Assembly: GCF_013184545.1 (NCBI RefSeq)
Contig: NZ_JAAOJA010000003.1
Location: 186,001-250,000 of the forward strand
Direction: 5' to 3'
DNA: 64,000 nt
Origin: Pseudomonas tumuqii
GTDB taxonomy: Bacteria; Pseudomonadota; Gammaproteobacteria; Pseudomonadales; Pseudomonadaceae
Shown here one piece after another: positions 52,588 to 61,961 of the stretch. The position numbers were made by a program, and so were the translations under genes. Position 1 is the stretch's first letter; every line of letters starts with the position of its first letter. Below the pieces are notes generated by a model that saw only the letters and a program-made list of their open reading frames with translations, was not told the DNA's origin and searched no databases.

Positions 52588-53109
52588 ATGGCTAAGAAAG
52601 ACGCGGCGCAAGTCCCGGCAAGCGCCGAGGTGAAACCGGCTGGTAAGTTGAAGCTCATCATCTTGATTGTCGTGGCCTTGCTCCTGGCTGTGGGGTTGTC
52701 GGTAGGCGGTACCTGGTTCTTCCTCAACAAGGGCGCGGCCAAGAGTGAAGTCGAGGTGGCGTCCGCGGATCCCGCGTTACCCGTCAAGCAAGTGGCGATC
52801 TACGAAGAGTTGATGCCGGCGTTCGTGGTCAACTTCACCCATGACGGTCGGGCGCGCTACATGCAGGTCAGTATTGCCTTGCTGGCGCGTGACCAGGCGG
52901 CGCTCGATGCGCTGAAGGTGCATATGCCGGTGTTGCGCAACCGTCTGGTGATGTTGTTCTCCAGCCAGGACTTCGAGTCGTTGATCACCCCGGTGGGCAA
53001 GGAAATGCTGCGCCAGCAGGCTACGGCCAGCGTGCAGGAGTTGGCGCAGAAGGAGACGGGCAACTTGACCGTCGAGCAAGTGCTGTTCACTAACCTGGTG
53101 CTGCAATAG
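52588..53109 (+). CDS. fliL: Flagellar basal body-associated protein FliL
   Basis: A 173-residue inner-membrane protein with one TM (about 21-46) and a periplasmic C-terminal domain, including LMPAFVVNFTHDGRARYMQV and SIALLARD. FliL surrounds and stabilises stators. It heads the fliLMNOPQR-flhB operon under the sigma-54 promoter at 52522; 57 bp separate it from fliM. Confidence 0.95.
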   Translation: MAKKDAAQVPASAEVKPAGKLKLIILIVVALLLAVGLSVGGTWFFLNKGAAKSEVEVASADPALPVKQVAIYEELMPAFVVNFTHDGRARYMQVSIALLARDQAALDALKVHMPVLRNRLVMLFSSQDFESLITPVGKEMLRQQATASVQELAQKETGNLTVEQVLFTNLVLQ

Positions 53110-53166
53110 GGCATGTTCACCGCGCCAGCGTGAACTGTCTTTCAAGACCCTACAGGGGAGCTCCAC

Positions 53167-54138
53167 ATGGCTGTGCAAGACCTGCTTTCCCAGGATGAAA
53201 TCGATGCGCTGCTGCACGGCGTCGATGACGGGCTGGTCGATACCGAGGACGAAGCCGAACCGGGAAGCGTCAAGCAATATGACCTGACCAGTCAGGACCG
53301 GATTGTCCGTGGGCGCATGCCGACCCTGGAAATGATCAACGAGCGTTTTGCCCGCTACAGCCGCATCAGCATGTTCAATCTGCTGCGGCGTTCGGCGGAT
53401 GTGGCGGTGGGCGGCGTGCAGGTGATGAAGTTCGGCGAGTACGTGCATTCGCTGTATGTGCCGACCAGCCTCAATCTGGTCAAGATGAAGCCGCTACGTG
53501 GCACCGGCCTGTTCATCCTGGATGCCAAGCTGGTGTTCAAGCTGGTCGACAACTTTTTCGGTGGCGATGGCCGGCATGCCAAGATCGAAGGCCGTGAATT
53601 CACCCCCACCGAACTGCGCGTGGTGCGCATGGTGCTCGATCAGGCGTTTATCGACCTCAAGGAAGCCTGGCACGCGGTGATGGACATCAACTTCGAATAC
53701 GTCAATTCGGAGGTCAACCCGGCCCTGGCCAACATCGTCAGCCCCAGCGAAGTGATCGTGGTGTCGACCTTCCATATCGAACTGGACGGCGGTGGCGGCG
53801 ATCTGCACATCACCATGCCCTATTCGATGATCGAGCCCATCCGCGAGATGCTCGATGCCGGTTTCCAGTCCGACGTCGACGATCAGGACGAACGCTGGAT
53901 CAAGTCCCTGCGCGAAGACATCCTCGAGGTCAGCGTGCCGCTCAGCGCCACGGTGGCCAAGCGCCAGCTGCGGCTGCGCGACATCCTCCACATGCAGCCG
54001 GGCGATGTGATCCCGGTGGATATTCCCGACAACGTAATCATGCGTGCCAATGGCGTACCGTCCTTCAAGGTCAAGCTCGGCGCGCACAAAGGCAACCTGG
54101 CGCTGCAAGTGCTAGAGCCTATTGATCGCCAGCGCTGA
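53167..54138 (+). CDS. fliM: Flagellar motor switch protein FliM
   Basis: A 323-residue switch protein. The N-terminal CheY-binding peptide LLSQDEIDALLHGVDDG (6-22) is present, then the middle domain (MINERFARYSRISMFNLLRR; SLNLVKMKPLRGTGLFILDA) and the C-terminal SpoA domain (about 245-320). It lies after a strong GGGGAG site and 62 bp before fliN. Confidence 0.98.
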   Translation: MAVQDLLSQDEIDALLHGVDDGLVDTEDEAEPGSVKQYDLTSQDRIVRGRMPTLEMINERFARYSRISMFNLLRRSADVAVGGVQVMKFGEYVHSLYVPTSLNLVKMKPLRGTGLFILDAKLVFKLVDNFFGGDGRHAKIEGREFTPTELRVVRMVLDQAFIDLKEAWHAVMDINFEYVNSEVNPALANIVSPSEVIVVSTFHIELDGGGGDLHITMPYSMIEPIREMLDAGFQSDVDDQDERWIKSLREDILEVSVPLSATVAKRQLRLRDILHMQPGDVIPVDIPDNVIMRANGVPSFKVKLGAHKGNLALQVLEPIDRQR

Positions 54139-54200
54139 CCGCCTGTCATTGCACAGCACGGCGCTCGCCCAACCCGCTACCAGCCAGCCGAGGACACACG

Positions 54201-54671
54201 ATGGCAGACGATAACGAATACACCTCTCCCGAGGAGCAGGCGCTGGCCGATGAGTGGGCCGCCGCCTTGTCCGAATCCGGCGACGACGCCAATCAGGATG
54301 ATATCGATGCCATGCTCGCCGTCGGTGGGGCGGCTGCGCCGGCACCGCCACGCGCACCCATGGAGGAGTTCGGCAGCGTGCCCAGGGGCAATCTGCCGGT
54401 CAGCCTGGAAGGGCCGAATCTCGATGTGATTCTCGATATTCCGGTGTCGATCTCCATGGAAGTCGGCAACACCGATATCACCATCCGCAACCTGCTGCAG
54501 CTCAACCAGGGCTCGGTGATCGAACTCGATCGTCTCGCGGGCGAGCCGCTCGATGTGCTGGTCAACGGCACCCTGATTGCCCACGGCGAAGTGGTGGTGG
54601 TCAACGAGAAGTTCGGCATCCGCCTGACCGACGTGATCAGCCCCAGCGAGCGGATCAAGAAACTGCGTTAA
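54201..54671 (+). CDS. fliN: Flagellar motor switch protein FliN
   Basis: A 156-residue protein: an acidic N-terminal extension with Asp/Glu-rich DDANQDDIDAML and Pro/Ala linker (1-70), then the SpoA/FliN domain (about 72-150) with LDVILDIPVSISMEVGNTDI and VVVVNEKFGIRLTDV. It forms the C-ring bottom with FliM and docks FliH. Its stop overlaps the fliO start (TAATG). Confidence 0.97.
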   Translation: MADDNEYTSPEEQALADEWAAALSESGDDANQDDIDAMLAVGGAAAPAPPRAPMEEFGSVPRGNLPVSLEGPNLDVILDIPVSISMEVGNTDITIRNLLQLNQGSVIELDRLAGEPLDVLVNGTLIAHGEVVVVNEKFGIRLTDVISPSERIKKLR

Positions 54672-55123
54672 TGCGCCGACAGAGCCCGATCATGCACAGA
54701 CTTCTCGGCGTTACCTTGTTCCTGCCGTTCACCGCCCTGGCCGCCGAGCCGGCAGCGCAGGCGCTCACCCCCATGGCCAGCAGCGGCATCGCCGGGCAAC
54801 TGGTGCAGTTGCTGCTCGGCCTGCTGCTGGTGATCGGCCTGATTTTCCTGCTCGCCTGGCTGATGCGCCGGGTGCAGCAGCTAGGTCCGCGCGGCGGTCA
54901 GGTGATCAAGATAGTCGCCAGCCAGGCCCTGGGGCCGCGCGATCGGCTGGTGCTGGTGCAGGTCGGCGGCGAGCAGCTGCTCCTCGGCTTGACGCCGGGA
55001 CGCATCGCGCCCCTGCATGTGCTGAAAGAGCCGGTGCACTTGCCTGACGGCGAACCGGCCTCGACCGAGTTTGCCCAGCGCCTGATGGAATTGCTGGGCA
55101 AGGATCAGAAGGACAAGTCGTGA
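54671..55123 (+). CDS. fliO: Flagellar biosynthesis protein FliO
   Basis: A 150-residue protein with an N-terminal signal-like segment, a TM at about 42-64 ([20 protein letters not shown]) and a cytoplasmic domain with [19 protein letters not shown], the FliO core. FliO is an assembly factor for the FliP ring. ATG 54671 uses the last base of the fliN stop; ATG 54692 is an alternative. Confidence 0.93.
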   Translation: MRRQSPIMHRLLGVTLFLPFTALAAEPAAQALTPMASSGIAGQLVQLLLGLLLVIGLIFLLAWLMRRVQQLGPRGGQVIKIVASQALGPRDRLVLVQVGGEQLLLGLTPGRIAPLHVLKEPVHLPDGEPASTEFAQRLMELLGKDQKDKS

Positions 55124-55893
55124 TGAGCGCGTTGCGCCTGCTGCTGATTCTGCTGTTCTCCCTGCTCGCGCCCATGATCGTTGCTGGCGAGGTGTTTGCC
55201 GCCGACAATCCGTTGTCGATCCCGGCGATCACCCTGAGTACCGACACCGAAGGCCAGCAGGAGTATTCGGTCAGCCTGCAGATCCTGTTGATCATGACGG
55301 CACTGAGTTTCATTCCGGCCTTCGTCATGCTGATGACCAGTTTCACCCGCATCATCATCGTGTTCTCCATCCTGCGTCAGGCCCTGGGCTTGCAGCAGAC
55401 GCCGTCCAATCAGATTCTCGTCGGCCTGGCGCTGTTTCTGACCCTGTTCATCATGGCGCCGGTGTTCGAACAGATTAATAAAGATGCCTTGCAGCCTTAT
55501 CTCAGCGAGCGGTTGCCCGCCCAGGAGGCGCTTGCCAAGGCCGAGGTGCCGCTGAAGAACTTCATGCTGGCGCAGACCCGCGAAAGCGATCTCGAGTTGT
55601 TCGTGCGTTTGTCCAAACGCACCGATATCACCAGCCCGGAAGATGCACCGCTGGTTATCCTGGTGCCGGCGTTCGTGACTTCCGAGCTGAAAACGGCGTT
55701 CCAGATCGGGTTCATGATCTTCATCCCGTTCCTGGTGATCGATCTGGTGGTGGCCAGTATCCTCATGGCCATGGGCATGATGATGCTCTCGCCGCTGATC
55801 ATTTCCCTGCCGTTCAAGATCATGCTGTTCGTTCTCATCGATGGCTGGGCGCTGATCATGGGCACCCTTGCCGCCAGCTTCGGAGGAACCTGA
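55123..55893 (+). CDS. fliP: Flagellar export gate protein FliP
   Basis: ATG 55123 gives 256 residues; GTG 55120 is an alternative one codon earlier. A cleavable signal peptide ends near VFA (24), and four TMs follow with the diagnostic [20 protein letters not shown] and [20 protein letters not shown]. FliP5Q4R1 forms the export gate. Stop overlaps no gene; fliQ follows after 2 bp. Confidence 0.98.
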   Translation: MSALRLLLILLFSLLAPMIVAGEVFAADNPLSIPAITLSTDTEGQQEYSVSLQILLIMTALSFIPAFVMLMTSFTRIIIVFSILRQALGLQQTPSNQILVGLALFLTLFIMAPVFEQINKDALQPYLSERLPAQEALAKAEVPLKNFMLAQTRESDLELFVRLSKRTDITSPEDAPLVILVPAFVTSELKTAFQIGFMIFIPFLVIDLVVASILMAMGMMMLSPLIISLPFKIMLFVLIDGWALIMGTLAASFGGT

Positions 55894-55895
55894 GC

Positions 55896-56165
55896 ATGAC
55901 GCCCGAGGTCGCCGTCGACCTGTTTCGCGAGGCGCTGTGGCTGACCGCCACCATAGTCGCGATCATCGTCGTGCCCAGCCTGCTGGTCGGCTTGCTGGTC
56001 GCCATGTTCCAGGCCGCCACCCAGATCAACGAACAGACCCTGAGCTTCCTGCCGCGCCTGCTGGTGATCCTGGTCACCCTGATCGTCGCCGGGCCCTGGC
56101 TGGCTCAGCAGATGATCGAGTACACGCAGAACCTGATCATGAATATTCCTATGCTGATCGGCTGA
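55896..56165 (+). CDS. fliQ: Flagellar export gate protein FliQ
   Basis: An 89-residue membrane protein with two helical hairpin TMs (TATIVAIIVVPSLLVGLLVA; LLVILVTLIVAGPWLAQQMI) and the conserved FQAATQINEQTLSFLPRL loop. It ends 1 bp before fliR. Confidence 0.97.
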   Translation: MTPEVAVDLFREALWLTATIVAIIVVPSLLVGLLVAMFQAATQINEQTLSFLPRLLVILVTLIVAGPWLAQQMIEYTQNLIMNIPMLIG

Positions 56166-56166
56166 C

Positions 56167-56943
56167 ATGCTGGAACTGAGCGATGCGCAGATCGGCGGCT
56201 GGGTGAGCAGCTTTCTCTTGCCGCTGTTTCGTATTGCGGCACTGCTGATGGTGATGCCGATCATCGGTACGCAGTTGGTGCCGATGCGCGTGCGCCTGTA
56301 TCTGGCGTTGGCGATCTGCGTGGTGTTGATGCCCAACCTGCCGGCGATGCCGCAGGTCGATGCGCTGAGCCTGACGACGTTTATCCTGATTGCCCAGGAA
56401 GTGCTGATCGGGGTGATGCTGGGCTTTATCCTGCAGTTGTTCTTCCACGCGTTCGTCATCGCCGGGCAGATAGTGGCGACGCAGATGGGCCTGGGCTTCG
56501 CCTCCATGGTCGATCCGGCCAACGGCATCTCGGTGGCGGTGATCGGGCAGTTTCTGCTGATGCTGGTGACCTTGCTGTTTCTCGCCATGAACGGCCATCT
56601 AGTGGTCTTCGAGGTGCTGGCCGAGAGTTTCGTCACCCTGCCGGTTGGCGGCGGTTTCCTGGTCGAGCACTACTGGCAGCTGGCCAATAAACTGGGTTGG
56701 GTGATAGGCGCGGCGCTGATTCTGGTGTTGCCGGCGATCACCGCGCTGCTGGTGGTCAACCTGGCCTTCGGGGTGATGACCCGCGCCGCGCCGCAGCTGA
56801 ATATTTTCTCCATCGGTTTTCCGCTGACCCTGGTCGTGGGGTTGGTGATCTTCTGGATTGGCATGGCCGATATTCTTGCGCAGTACCAGGTATTCGCCAG
56901 CGAAGCCCTGCAACTGTTGCGCGAAATGGCGCGGGCGGGTTAA
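56167..56943 (+). CDS. fliR: Flagellar export gate protein FliR
   Basis: A 258-residue membrane protein with about six TMs; conserved FRIAALLMVMPIIGTQLVPM and GQIVATQMGLGFASMVDP segments and the C-terminal APQLNIFSIGFPLTLVVGL. It completes the FliPQR pore. It is followed after 3 bp by flhB. Confidence 0.97.
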   Translation: MLELSDAQIGGWVSSFLLPLFRIAALLMVMPIIGTQLVPMRVRLYLALAICVVLMPNLPAMPQVDALSLTTFILIAQEVLIGVMLGFILQLFFHAFVIAGQIVATQMGLGFASMVDPANGISVAVIGQFLLMLVTLLFLAMNGHLVVFEVLAESFVTLPVGGGFLVEHYWQLANKLGWVIGAALILVLPAITALLVVNLAFGVMTRAAPQLNIFSIGFPLTLVVGLVIFWIGMADILAQYQVFASEALQLLREMARAG

Positions 56944-56946
56944 GCC

Positions 56947-58083
56947 ATGGCCGAATCGGAAAGCGGTGCCGATAAAAGCGAGGAACCCACGGAGAAACGC
57001 CTGCGCGAATCCCGTGAGAAGGGGCAGATTGCCCGCTCCCGCGAGCTCAATACCCTGGCGATCATGCTGGCCGGGGCGGGTGGCCTGCTGGCCTTTGGCG
57101 GCAGCCTGGGCAGCGCCTTGCTGTCGATCATGAGCGGCAACTTCTCGCTGTCGCGCGAGGTGATCATGGATGAGCGCTCCATGATGATCTGGCTGCTGGC
57201 CTCCGGCAAAGTCGCCGTGGACGCCGTGCTGCCCTTGTTTCTGGCCTTGCTGATCGCCTCGATTGTCGGCCCGATTGCCTTGGGCGGCTGGCTGTTCTCG
57301 GCCAAGGCGATGGCGCCCAAGATGAGCCGGATGAATCCGTTGGCGGGGCTCAAGCGGATGTTCTCGACCAAGGCACTGGTCGAATTGCTCAAGGCGCTGG
57401 CCAAGTTCACCCTGGTGCTTGCCGTGGCGCTAGCGGTGTTGTCGGCCAACATCGACGACCTGCTGGCGATGGCCCATGAGCCGCTGCAGTCGGCCATCCT
57501 GCACGCGGCCCAGGTGGTCGGCTGGAGCGCGCTGTGGATGGCCTGCGGGCTGGTGCTGATTGCAGCGGTGGATGTGCCGTTCCAGCTCTGGGACAACAAG
57601 CAGAAGCTGATGATGACCAAGCAGGAAGTGCGCGACGAATACAAGGACAGCGAGGGCAAGCCCGAGGTCAAGCAGCGTATCCGCCAGCTGCAGCGCGAGA
57701 TGGCCGAGCGGCGCATGATGCAGGCCGTGCCGCAGGCGGACGTGGTGATCACCAACCCGACTCACTTCGCCGTGGCCTTGAAATACGACCCGAGCAAAGG
57801 CAATGCGCCGGTGTTGCTGGCCAAGGGCGGCGACTTTACCGCCTTGAAGATTCGCGAGATCGCCCAGGAGCACAAGGTCATGCTGCTGGAATCGCCGGCT
57901 CTGGCGCGGGCGGTGTTCTACTCCACCGAGCTGGACCAGGAAATCCCCGCCGGCCTGTACCTGGCCGTGGCCCAGGTGCTGGCCTACGTCTACCAGATCC
58001 GCCAGTACCGGGCCGGCAAGGGCAAGCGCCCGGCGCCGCTGCCGGACCTGCCGATCCCGCCAGATTTGCGCCGCGACGAGTAG
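56947..58083 (+). CDS. flhB: Flagellar export switch protein FlhB
   Basis: A 378-residue protein. The N-terminal DKSEEPTEKRLRESREKGQI motif, four TMs (about 30-215) and the cytoplasmic domain with the autocleavage motif NPTH at 270-273 are intact, so the FliK-triggered switch from hook to filament export should work. Last gene of the fliL operon; a repeat block follows. Confidence 0.98.
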   Translation: MAESESGADKSEEPTEKRLRESREKGQIARSRELNTLAIMLAGAGGLLAFGGSLGSALLSIMSGNFSLSREVIMDERSMMIWLLASGKVAVDAVLPLFLALLIASIVGPIALGGWLFSAKAMAPKMSRMNPLAGLKRMFSTKALVELLKALAKFTLVLAVALAVLSANIDDLLAMAHEPLQSAILHAAQVVGWSALWMACGLVLIAAVDVPFQLWDNKQKLMMTKQEVRDEYKDSEGKPEVKQRIRQLQREMAERRMMQAVPQADVVITNPTHFAVALKYDPSKGNAPVLLAKGGDFTALKIREIAQEHKVMLLESPALARAVFYSTELDQEIPAGLYLAVAQVLAYVYQIRQYRAGKGKRPAPLPDLPIPPDLRRDE

Positions 58084-58101
58084 GGGCGGGCTGAGGCAGT
58101 T

Positions 58102-58276
58102 GTAGGATGTGGCGGGGCGCGTAGGCTTGAGCGCAGCGATACCCATCGGCCGGTTGCGATGCCGTCGAGGTTGTTGATTGGCCGCAGATCGCAGTGATGG
58201 GTATCGCTTCGCTCAACGCCATCCTACGGGCTGGCAGTCGCAGGGCTTTTGTAGGATGAGCGCAGTGATATCCACC
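58102..58276. repeat. Three interspersed repeat copies between flhB and flhA
   Basis: A full copy GTAGGATGTGGCGGGGCGCG...GAGCGCAGCGATACCCATC (58102-58147), an inverted partial copy GATGGGTATCGCTTCGCTCA...CCATCCTACGG (58196-58229) and a degenerate one (58251-58276). They fill most of the 314-bp gap ahead of the flhA promoter. Confidence 0.9.
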
Positions 58277-58325
58277 GAGATCGAGCGATTCATGCCGGCG
58301 GACTAAGCCCTCGCCCAGGCAAAGT

Positions 58326-58341
58326 TGGACAGCTTCTTGCA
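58326..58341 (+). promoter_or_regulatory. Sigma-54 promoter of flhA-flhF-fleN-fliA
   Basis: TGGACAGCTTCTTGCA has GG-N10-GC and a perfect TTGCA. It lies 56 bp before flhA. Confidence 0.85.
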
Positions 58342-58397
58342 ATCCCTTGGCAAAGGCGCGATTAGCGTCAAAAGATTGAATTGGCTGGGGTAGGCAT

Positions 58398-60527
58398 GTG
58401 GCAGTAGATCGCTCACAAATGGTCGGTAACGTGCGCAGCAACCTGTCGGGGTTGCGCGAGGGCAATCTGGGCATCCCCCTGATGCTGCTGGTCATGCTCG
58501 GCATGGTCATGCTGCCGATTCCGCCGTTCCTGCTCGACGTGCTGTTCACCTTCAGCATCGCCCTGTCGATCGTGGTGCTGCTGGTCGGCATCTATGCCTT
58601 GCGCCCGCTGGATTTCGCGGTGTTCCCGACCATTCTGCTGGCGGCGACCCTGCTGCGTCTGGCGCTGAACGTCGCCTCCACCCGTGTGGTGTTGCTCAAC
58701 GGCCATGAAGGCCATGGCGCGGCGGGGCAGGTGATCCAGGCCTTCGGCGAGGTGGTGATCGGCGGCAACTACGTGGTCGGTATCGTGGTGTTCGCCATCC
58801 TCATGATCATCAACTTCGTGGTGGTGACCAAGGGTGCCGGGCGGATTTCCGAGGTCAGTGCACGCTTCACTCTGGACGCCATGCCCGGCAAGCAGATGGC
58901 CATCGACGCGGATCTGAATGCGGGTCTGATCGACCAGCCGGAAGCCAAGAAGCGTCGTTCCGAGGTCTCCCAGGAGGCCGACTTCTATGGCTCGATGGAC
59001 GGTGCCAGCAAGTTCGTCCGCGGCGATGCCGTCGCCGGTCTGCTGATCCTGTTCATCAACCTGATCGGTGGCATCGCCATCGGCATCTTCCAGCATGACC
59101 TGAGCTTCGCCGATGCGGGCAAGGTCTACACCCTGCTGACCATCGGCGACGGCCTGGTCGCCCAGATCCCCTCGCTGCTGCTGTCGACCGCGGCGGCGAT
59201 CATGGTCACCCGCGTCTCCAGTTCGGAAGACATGGGCGCTCAGGTCAATCGGCAGATGTTCGCCTCGCCGCGGGCCCTGGCCGTGGCGGCGGCGATCATG
59301 ATCGCCATGGGCCTGGTGCCCGGCATGCCGCATTTTTCCTTTATCAGCCTCGGCCTGGTCGCCGCCGGCGGCGCCTACTGGATCGCCAACAAGCAGCGCA
59401 AGGTCAAGGAAGAGGAGGTGCATGAGGTTCAGCGTCAGCAGGAATTGCTGCCGGCCCAGCGCGCCCAGGAGGTCAAGGAGCTCGGCTGGGACGACGTCAT
59501 GCCGGTGGACATGGTCGGCCTGGAAGTCGGTTACCGGCTGATCCCGCTGGTCGACCGCAACCAGGGTGGCCAGTTGCTCGCGCGGATCAAGGGGGTGCGC
59601 AAGAAGCTCTCCCAGGAGATGGGCTTCCTCATGCCCTCGGTGCATATCCGCGACAACCTCGACCTGCAGCCCAGTGCCTACCGCTTGACCCTGATGGGCG
59701 TCAGCGTGGCCGAGGCCGAGGTCTACCCGGATCGCGAATTGGCGATCAATCCGGGCCAGGTATTCGGCAGCCTCAACGGGATTGCCGCCAAGGATCCGGC
59801 GTTCGGCCTGGAGGCGGTATGGATCGACCCGAGCCAGCGCGATCAGGCGCAATCGCTGGGCTACACCGTGGTCGATGCCAGCACCGTGGTCGCTACCCAC
59901 CTCAATCAGGTCTTGCACAAGCACGCCCATGAGCTGCTCGGCCACGAGGAAGTCCAGCAGCTCATGCAGTTGCTGGCGAAAAGTTCGCCGAAGCTGGCCG
60001 AAGAGCTGGTGCCGGGTCTGGTGTCGTTGTCGACCCTGCTCAAGGTGTTGCAGGCGCTGCTGCAGGAACAGGTGCCGGTGCGCGACATCCGCACCATCGC
60101 CGAAGCCATCGCCAACGTGGCGCCGAAGAGTCAAGATCCCGCCGCGATGGTCGCGGCGGTGCGGGTCGCCCTGGCTCGGGCAATCGTGCAAAGCATCGTG
60201 GGACTAGAGCTGGAGCTGCCTGTGATCACCCTCGAGCCACGGTTGGAACAGATATTGCTAAACAGTCTACAGAAGGCCGGTCAAGGCTCCGAGGAGGGTA
60301 TCCTCCTGGAACCGGGCATGGCCGAGAAGCTGCAGCGTTCCCTGGTGGAAGCGGCGCAGCGCCAGGAAATGCTCGGCAAGCCAGTGATCCTGCTGGTAGC
60401 CGGACCGGTTCGGGCGATGCTCTCGCGGTTTGCACGGTTGGCAGTGCCGAGTGTGCACGTGCTGGCCTACCAGGAAATCCCGGACAACAAGCAGGTCACC
60501 ATCGTCGCAACGGTGGGGCAGAATTAA
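58398..60527 (+). CDS. flhA: Flagellar export apparatus protein FlhA
   Basis: A 709-residue protein with a GTG start. Eight TMs in the first 320 residues (GNLGIPLMLLVMLGMVMLPI...), the FHIPEP loop (RISEVSARFTLDAMPGKQMA, then IDADLNAGLID, about 150-180), and a large cytoplasmic domain (about 330-709) forming the nonameric docking ring. It uses proton motive force and chaperone complexes. Followed by flhF after 15 bp. Confidence 0.98.
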   Translation: MAVDRSQMVGNVRSNLSGLREGNLGIPLMLLVMLGMVMLPIPPFLLDVLFTFSIALSIVVLLVGIYALRPLDFAVFPTILLAATLLRLALNVASTRVVLLNGHEGHGAAGQVIQAFGEVVIGGNYVVGIVVFAILMIINFVVVTKGAGRISEVSARFTLDAMPGKQMAIDADLNAGLIDQPEAKKRRSEVSQEADFYGSMDGASKFVRGDAVAGLLILFINLIGGIAIGIFQHDLSFADAGKVYTLLTIGDGLVAQIPSLLLSTAAAIMVTRVSSSEDMGAQVNRQMFASPRALAVAAAIMIAMGLVPGMPHFSFISLGLVAAGGAYWIANKQRKVKEEEVHEVQRQQELLPAQRAQEVKELGWDDVMPVDMVGLEVGYRLIPLVDRNQGGQLLARIKGVRKKLSQEMGFLMPSVHIRDNLDLQPSAYRLTLMGVSVAEAEVYPDRELAINPGQVFGSLNGIAAKDPAFGLEAVWIDPSQRDQAQSLGYTVVDASTVVATHLNQVLHKHAHELLGHEEVQQLMQLLAKSSPKLAEELVPGLVSLSTLLKVLQALLQEQVPVRDIRTIAEAIANVAPKSQDPAAMVAAVRVALARAIVQSIVGLELELPVITLEPRLEQILLNSLQKAGQGSEEGILLEPGMAEKLQRSLVEAAQRQEMLGKPVILLVAGPVRAMLSRFARLAVPSVHVLAYQEIPDNKQVTIVATVGQN

Positions 60528-60542
60528 CCGAGGTAACAGGCC

Positions 60543-61844
60543 ATGCAGGTCAAACGCTTTTTCGCTGCCGATATGCGTCAAGCCATGAAGCTGGTTCGCG
60601 ATGAGCTCGGCGCGGACGCCTCGATCATCGGTAACCGCCGGGTTGCCGGCGGGGTCGAACTGACTGCCGCACTGGACTACCAGATTCCCGCCGCACCTGC
60701 CCGGCAACCGAACGCGGCGCTGGAAGCCGAGCTGCGCCAGACCCAGGCGCGCATCGCCGCGGCCCAGGCCGAACTGGTGACGCGCAGCCAGGCCGACGCC
60801 AGCAAGGATCGCCAGCTGTTCGCCGAAGAGCCGGCGGCGCCGCTCGACACGCTGGATGCCGCGCTGCGCATGGCCGCGCCGGCACCCATGACGAGCAGCG
60901 ACCAGGGCGCACTCGAGGCCATGCGCTCCGAGTTGCATGGATTGCGTGAGTTGCTCGAAGTACAGCTCGGTTCCATGGCCTGGGGGCAGATGCAGACGCG
61001 TCGGCCGCAGCAGGCCAATCTCTGGCGGCGCCTGCAGCGCATGGGCCTGCCCGCCGAGTTGTCGCGGGTGTTGCTCGAGCGCGTGGCGAATGTCGCCGAG
61101 CCGCGCCAGGCCTGGGGCATGTTGCTCGCCCACCTGGCCCATGCAATTCAAACGCCGCAGCAGGAGCCGCTGGAAGAGGGTGGGGTGATTGCCCTGGTCG
61201 GTCCGGCCGGTATGGGCAAAACCACCACCCTGGCCAAGCTGGCCGCGCGTTATGTGCTCAAGTACGGCGCCCAGCATGTCGCCCTGGTCAGCCTGGACAG
61301 CTATCGGATTGGCGCCCAGGAACAACTGAAGACCCTGGGGCGTATTCTCAACGTGCCGGTGACCCTGGTCGATCCGGGGCAGTCGTTGACCCAGGCCCTG
61401 GCGCCCCTGGCGCGCAAACGCGTGGTCCTGATCGACAGCGCCGGCTTGCCGGCCAGCGATCCCGCCCTGCACATGCAGCTGGAGACCCTGGCCGGTCGCG
61501 GTATCAAGGCCCGGAATTACCTGGTCCTGGCGGCCACCAGCCAGAGCCAGGTGCTCAAGGCGGCCTACCACAGCTACAAGCGCTGCGGTCTTGCCGGCTG
61601 CATTCTGACCAAACTGGATGAAGCTACCAGTCTGGGTGAGGTTTTAGGCCTGGCTATTGGCCAGCGTCTACCGGTAGCCTATCTGACTGATGGGCCACGG
61701 ATTCCGGATGATTTGCAGGTACCGCGCAGCCACCAGCTGGTGAGCCGTGCGGTGGGCCTGCAAAACGCCGAAGATCCGAGCGAAGATACGATGGCCGAGA
61801 TGTTTGCCGGGCTTTATCAACACCCGGCGCGGCGCGCCGGTTAA
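60543..61844 (+). CDS. flhF: Flagellar polar placement GTPase FlhF
   Basis: A 433-residue SRP-type GTPase: a basic N-terminal MQVKRFFAADMRQAMKLVRD, a linker/coiled part (about 60-130), then the NG domain with P-loop GPAGMGKT at 220-227, SLDSYRIGAQEQLKTLG and TKLDEA. The usual DTAG reads DSAG. FlhF sets the pole and recruits FliF; FleN limits number. It lies 117 bp before fleN. Confidence 0.97.
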   Translation: MQVKRFFAADMRQAMKLVRDELGADASIIGNRRVAGGVELTAALDYQIPAAPARQPNAALEAELRQTQARIAAAQAELVTRSQADASKDRQLFAEEPAAPLDTLDAALRMAAPAPMTSSDQGALEAMRSELHGLRELLEVQLGSMAWGQMQTRRPQQANLWRRLQRMGLPAELSRVLLERVANVAEPRQAWGMLLAHLAHAIQTPQQEPLEEGGVIALVGPAGMGKTTTLAKLAARYVLKYGAQHVALVSLDSYRIGAQEQLKTLGRILNVPVTLVDPGQSLTQALAPLARKRVVLIDSAGLPASDPALHMQLETLAGRGIKARNYLVLAATSQSQVLKAAYHSYKRCGLAGCILTKLDEATSLGEVLGLAIGQRLPVAYLTDGPRIPDDLQVPRSHQLVSRAVGLQNAEDPSEDTMAEMFAGLYQHPARRAG

Positions 61845-61961
61845 TGGCCATGGCGGCAGTGGTTCAGCGATATGCGGCAATGCGTGGCGCCCGCCAGTGG
61901 CTTGGCGCAGGACACGCAGCCACATGGTTCCAGTCGAAGTCAGACAAGGTGTGTAGATAAC

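Noticed and set aside
15076..58397. Insertion sequences in the repeat-bearing gaps
   Set aside because: No transposase reading frame or terminal inverted repeats with target duplications were seen; the elements are all under about 200 bp.
58413..60191. 592-residue minus-strand ORF opposite flhA
   Set aside because: Antisense shadow, His/Gln/Asp-rich low-complexity composition and no recognisable domain.
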